Assembly (NCBI GenBank): GCA_021791875.1
Contig: JAJYVU010000038.1
Location: forward strand, 1 to 33,526
Reading direction: 5' to 3'
Origin: Acidobacteriota bacterium
GTDB lineage: Bacteria; Acidobacteriota; Terriglobia; Terriglobales; Acidobacteriaceae
DNA: 33,526 bases
Part shown: positions 31,593 to 33,526 of the stretch, piece after piece
Position numbering within the stretch: position 1 is the first letter of the stretch
Layout of the letters: each line of letters starts with the position of its first letter
Program-made: the position numbers and the translations under genes
The notes under the pieces: generated by a model
The model's database searches: none
Told to the model about the DNA's origin: nothing
The model's input: the letters and a program-made list of their open reading frames with translations, nothing else

Positions 31593-31995
31593 AATCTGCC
31601 TTGGTTCTCTCGTTGTGTGAGAGCTTGTGCGCGGATAGTGCCGGGCGGCGACGCAAAAAACTTGGGGGAGGGCTGCGCCGCCCGGCGGTTGAGACACCGG
31701 TGGGGGCCAGCGTCTGCAAATCCGCAAAACTTTGTCTTACCGCTTGACGCCGAAATATAGAGCACTCAGGATGCCAAACTCGCGGCGGCACGAGAAGAAT
31801 TTCTCGTCATGAATTTTCAAACACTTAGGAGCAGGGGGCGGAATCGGAAGCCGGGACCGACTGGGAAGATTTGGGAAGCGGCGAGCAGATTTTGGTTTGG
31901 GGTGGGTAAGTTTTTCGTATTACTATCGGGTTTTTCTAGTGATCGGAGAGTTACATGAGGCTCTCTGGAAGGCGTTACGGCGATGGAAGTTGGGG
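31593..31995. other. Gap of about 400 bp without a gene
   Basis: It contains three small hairpins (CTCTC/GAGAG near 31610-31626, CCGCC/GGCGG near 31677, ACGAGAA at 31790-31796 with TTCTCGT at 31801-31807). I see no coding pattern, and no clear promoter. It could hold a small RNA. Confidence 0.4.
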
Positions 31996-32520
31996 CTATT
32001 GGAAGTCGACGCGTACGATGCGGAGCGTGGGGGGATTCTGATTCCATTCCTGGGTGACATGGTCAAGGATGAGGCGGAAGGGCGCGCTCTGGCCGGGGGC
32101 GATGGGGGCCATGCTGAGGGTTTCCGTATCGATGTACGGGACGCGGGTGCGGATGCGCTGCATCCGGAGGGTAGAGATCTGGGCAGGCTGATTGTTGAAA
32201 TCGTTGAAGATGGCCTGCACGGTGACTCCAGTAACCGTCCTGGTTCCCTTATTGGTGATGGTGCCATCGATGTAGGTGGACTGGCCACCGACCATGGTGC
32301 TGGCCTGGGCCATTTGAATGCCGGAAAGGGTGAGACTGCCGGCATAGGGCGAGAGCGCGGCGTTGGGTCCGGGCGTGGAGGACTTTTGCGTGTAGCTGAC
32401 GATGATGAGGACGCCGATGATGACCAGGATGACGCCGCCAGCGATGATCCATGGCAGGCGGGAGGGTTTTTCTTCGGGTGGGGCGGTGAAGATGTCGGGC
32501 GTCTGGTTGGAGTCGGTCAT
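31996..32520 (-). CDS. DUF2393-like membrane-anchored protein
   Basis: 174 residues. A Pro-rich cytoplasmic start (MTDSNQTPDIFTAPPEEKPS), one membrane helix (about 24-43: LPWIIAGGVILVIIGVLIIV) and an external beta-sandwich domain. The core GTITNKGTRTVTGVTVQAIFND and VPYIDTETLSMAPIAPGQSAPFRL (in parts) fit the DUF2393/FxLyD-type folds found in acidobacterial membrane proteins. The function is unknown. TAGAAT lies 7 nt before the ATG without a Shine-Dalgarno. It is downstream of the DnaC-like gene by 121 bp. Confidence 0.7.
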   Translation of the reverse strand: MTDSNQTPDIFTAPPEEKPSRLPWIIAGGVILVIIGVLIIVSYTQKSSTPGPNAALSPYAGSLTLSGIQMAQASTMVGGQSTYIDGTITNKGTRTVTGVTVQAIFNDFNNQPAQISTLRMQRIRTRVPYIDTETLSMAPIAPGQSAPFRLILDHVTQEWNQNPPTLRIVRVDFQ

Positions 32521-32641
32521 CAGAGGAATTCTACAGCCACGGAAAGCTGCCAGGGATGAAACGGCCAGGGACTGGCCGTCCAGGCGAACGCGCCTTTGGC
32601 GCAAGCGAGTCAGCAAGTCAGCGGAAAAGCAGCCTGGGCGA

Positions 32642-33406
32642 TTAGCTGAAGCTGGCTTTGCGGATTTTCTGGCGGAAGTCTTCGCCGTGCATGACGACGG
32701 GCACGCACATTTCCGAGAGGCGGGAGCGCATGCGCTCACCGATGCGGTCGCCGAGAGTTTCTTCGCGGGAGGCGCCGCCGGGCGGGAGATCGGAGTAGTT
32801 GGTGGTGATGATGGTGGTGCGTTTGTCGTTGTAACGGGTGTTGAGGATGAGGGCGACGGTGTCCCATACCCACTCGGTAGGCTTGGCGGCGCCGAGCTCG
32901 TCGAGGACGAGGACTTCTGCGTCGAAGACGGGGCGGAGGATGTCGAGTTCGGTGGTGTTGGACTGGGCGTTGTAGGAGTGCTGGATCTGCTTGAGGAGCT
33001 CGCGGTAGTCGCAGAAGAGGCCGGGGACGGATTTCTCGCGGATGAGCGCCGAGAGGATGCCGACGGCGAGGTGGGTTTTGCCGACGCCGATGTTGCCGGT
33101 GAGGAGGAGTCCCTTGCCCTCGGTGGTGACGGGGTATCCGTCGACGAAGCCCTGGGCGCGGATGTAAGCCGCTCTGAGCGATGGTCCTGCGGTGGGCAGC
33201 AGGTCGAAGTTTTCGAGGGTGCAGTGCTCGTAGCGTTTTGGGATGTGTGCGCGGCGGAGCAGGCGGGCAATGCGCTGAGCCTGCTGGCACTGGCAGGGCT
33301 CGGCGGCGGCAGAACCGTCCGGCCGCTGGATGACGCGCATGCCCATGCCATCGCAGAGCGGGCAGGTTTGGGTGGGTCGGGTTGCGGTGGGGGCTGGGTC
33401 GGCCAT
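32642..33406 (-). CDS. DnaC/IstB-like AAA+ ATP-binding protein
   Basis: 254 residues from MADPAPTATRP. N-terminal CPLC (15-18) and CQC (38-40) probably bind zinc. The AAA+ core has Walker A GNIGVGKTHL (104-113), Walker B VLVLDELGA (165-173) and sensor-1 TTIITTNYSD. RMRSRLSEMCVPV is the arginine-finger end. The nearest types are DnaC/DnaI helicase loaders and IstB; no transposase is nearby, so a replication or primosome role is favoured. No ribosome site is seen; CATACT lies 9 nt before the ATG. Confidence 0.85.
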   Translation of the reverse strand: MADPAPTATRPTQTCPLCDGMGMRVIQRPDGSAAAEPCQCQQAQRIARLLRRAHIPKRYEHCTLENFDLLPTAGPSLRAAYIRAQGFVDGYPVTTEGKGLLLTGNIGVGKTHLAVGILSALIREKSVPGLFCDYRELLKQIQHSYNAQSNTTELDILRPVFDAEVLVLDELGAAKPTEWVWDTVALILNTRYNDKRTTIITTNYSDLPPGGASREETLGDRIGERMRSRLSEMCVPVVMHGEDFRQKIRKASFS

Positions 33407-33526
33407 TGCTTTTTTAGTATGGCAGGTGCTAGCCCGCATTTCTCACAGGTGCTGATTCCGGTGCGTGATTAGGGACGTGTTTTCGTTTGCCGGTGCTTTT
33501 TGAGCAGTAGCGAGGGCCAGATAGTG

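Noticed and set aside
32642..33406. IstB as evidence of an IS21-type element
   Set aside because: No istA, no inverted ends, and the N-terminal Cys motif fits a DnaC-like loader.
1..33526. tRNA genes or CRISPR arrays
   Set aside because: No cloverleaf with a TTCRA arm and no regularly spaced repeats were seen in the intergenic regions.

Overview
The window looks like chromosomal DNA of an acidobacterium, most likely family Acidobacteriaceae (Granulicella/Edaphobacter/Terriglobus/Acidobacterium type). This is inferred from the GC-rich coding style, from the mix of secreted esterase, M28 peptidase and carboxypeptidase-regulatory-like proteins, and from the gene order pheS-pheT-coiled coil-zapA-6S RNA-lgt-like-rluD. 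I found 35 protein genes and one structured RNA gene. I saw no tRNA, rRNA, CRISPR array, prophage or intact transposase.

Layout. (1) Positions 1-1470 hold a Sel1-repeat protein and a small Cys-rich protein; this end is visibly less GC-rich than the rest. (2) 1475-9917 is a patchwork of mostly single genes: a secreted esterase, a secreted hypothetical, an LTXXQ/Spy-like protein, a LolA-like secreted protein, a four-helix PF04020 membrane protein, a divergent TetR/DoxX pair, a zinc alcohol dehydrogenase, a cupin and a PH-like membrane protein. (3) 10062-13625 has rhaT (rhamnose-H+ symport), an intergenic palindromic element with 21-bp inverted ends, an ECF sigma/putative anti-sigma operon, and a divergent methyltransferase. 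(4) 13780-19604 has a 957-residue secreted protein of unknown function, an unrecognised soluble protein, a BaiN/HI0933-type flavoprotein and an AhpD-like protein. (5) 19799-27098 is a long minus-strand housekeeping block: a fatty-acid desaturase, rluD, an lgt-like gene, 6S RNA, zapA, a ZapB-like coiled coil, pheT and pheS. (6) 27235-33406 has a gamma-carbonic anhydrase, a LysW-like zinc ribbon translationally coupled to a small secreted protein, an M28 metallopeptidase, a rhomboid homologue without catalytic residues, two small membrane proteins and a DnaC/IstB-like ATPase.

Main observations. A 6S RNA gene can be folded by eye just downstream of zapA. Nine genes without a Shine-Dalgarno carry a TANNNT hexamer exactly 6-7 nt before the start codon, which points to common leaderless transcription. 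A dispersed-repeat-like palindrome of the type that reads CHPERS in one frame sits in frame inside pheT, and this PheT also lacks the tRNA-binding OB domain. The lgt-like and rhomboid-like proteins have lost residues known to be catalytic. A 121-bp palindromic element upstream of rhaT may be a MITE or a structured RNA.
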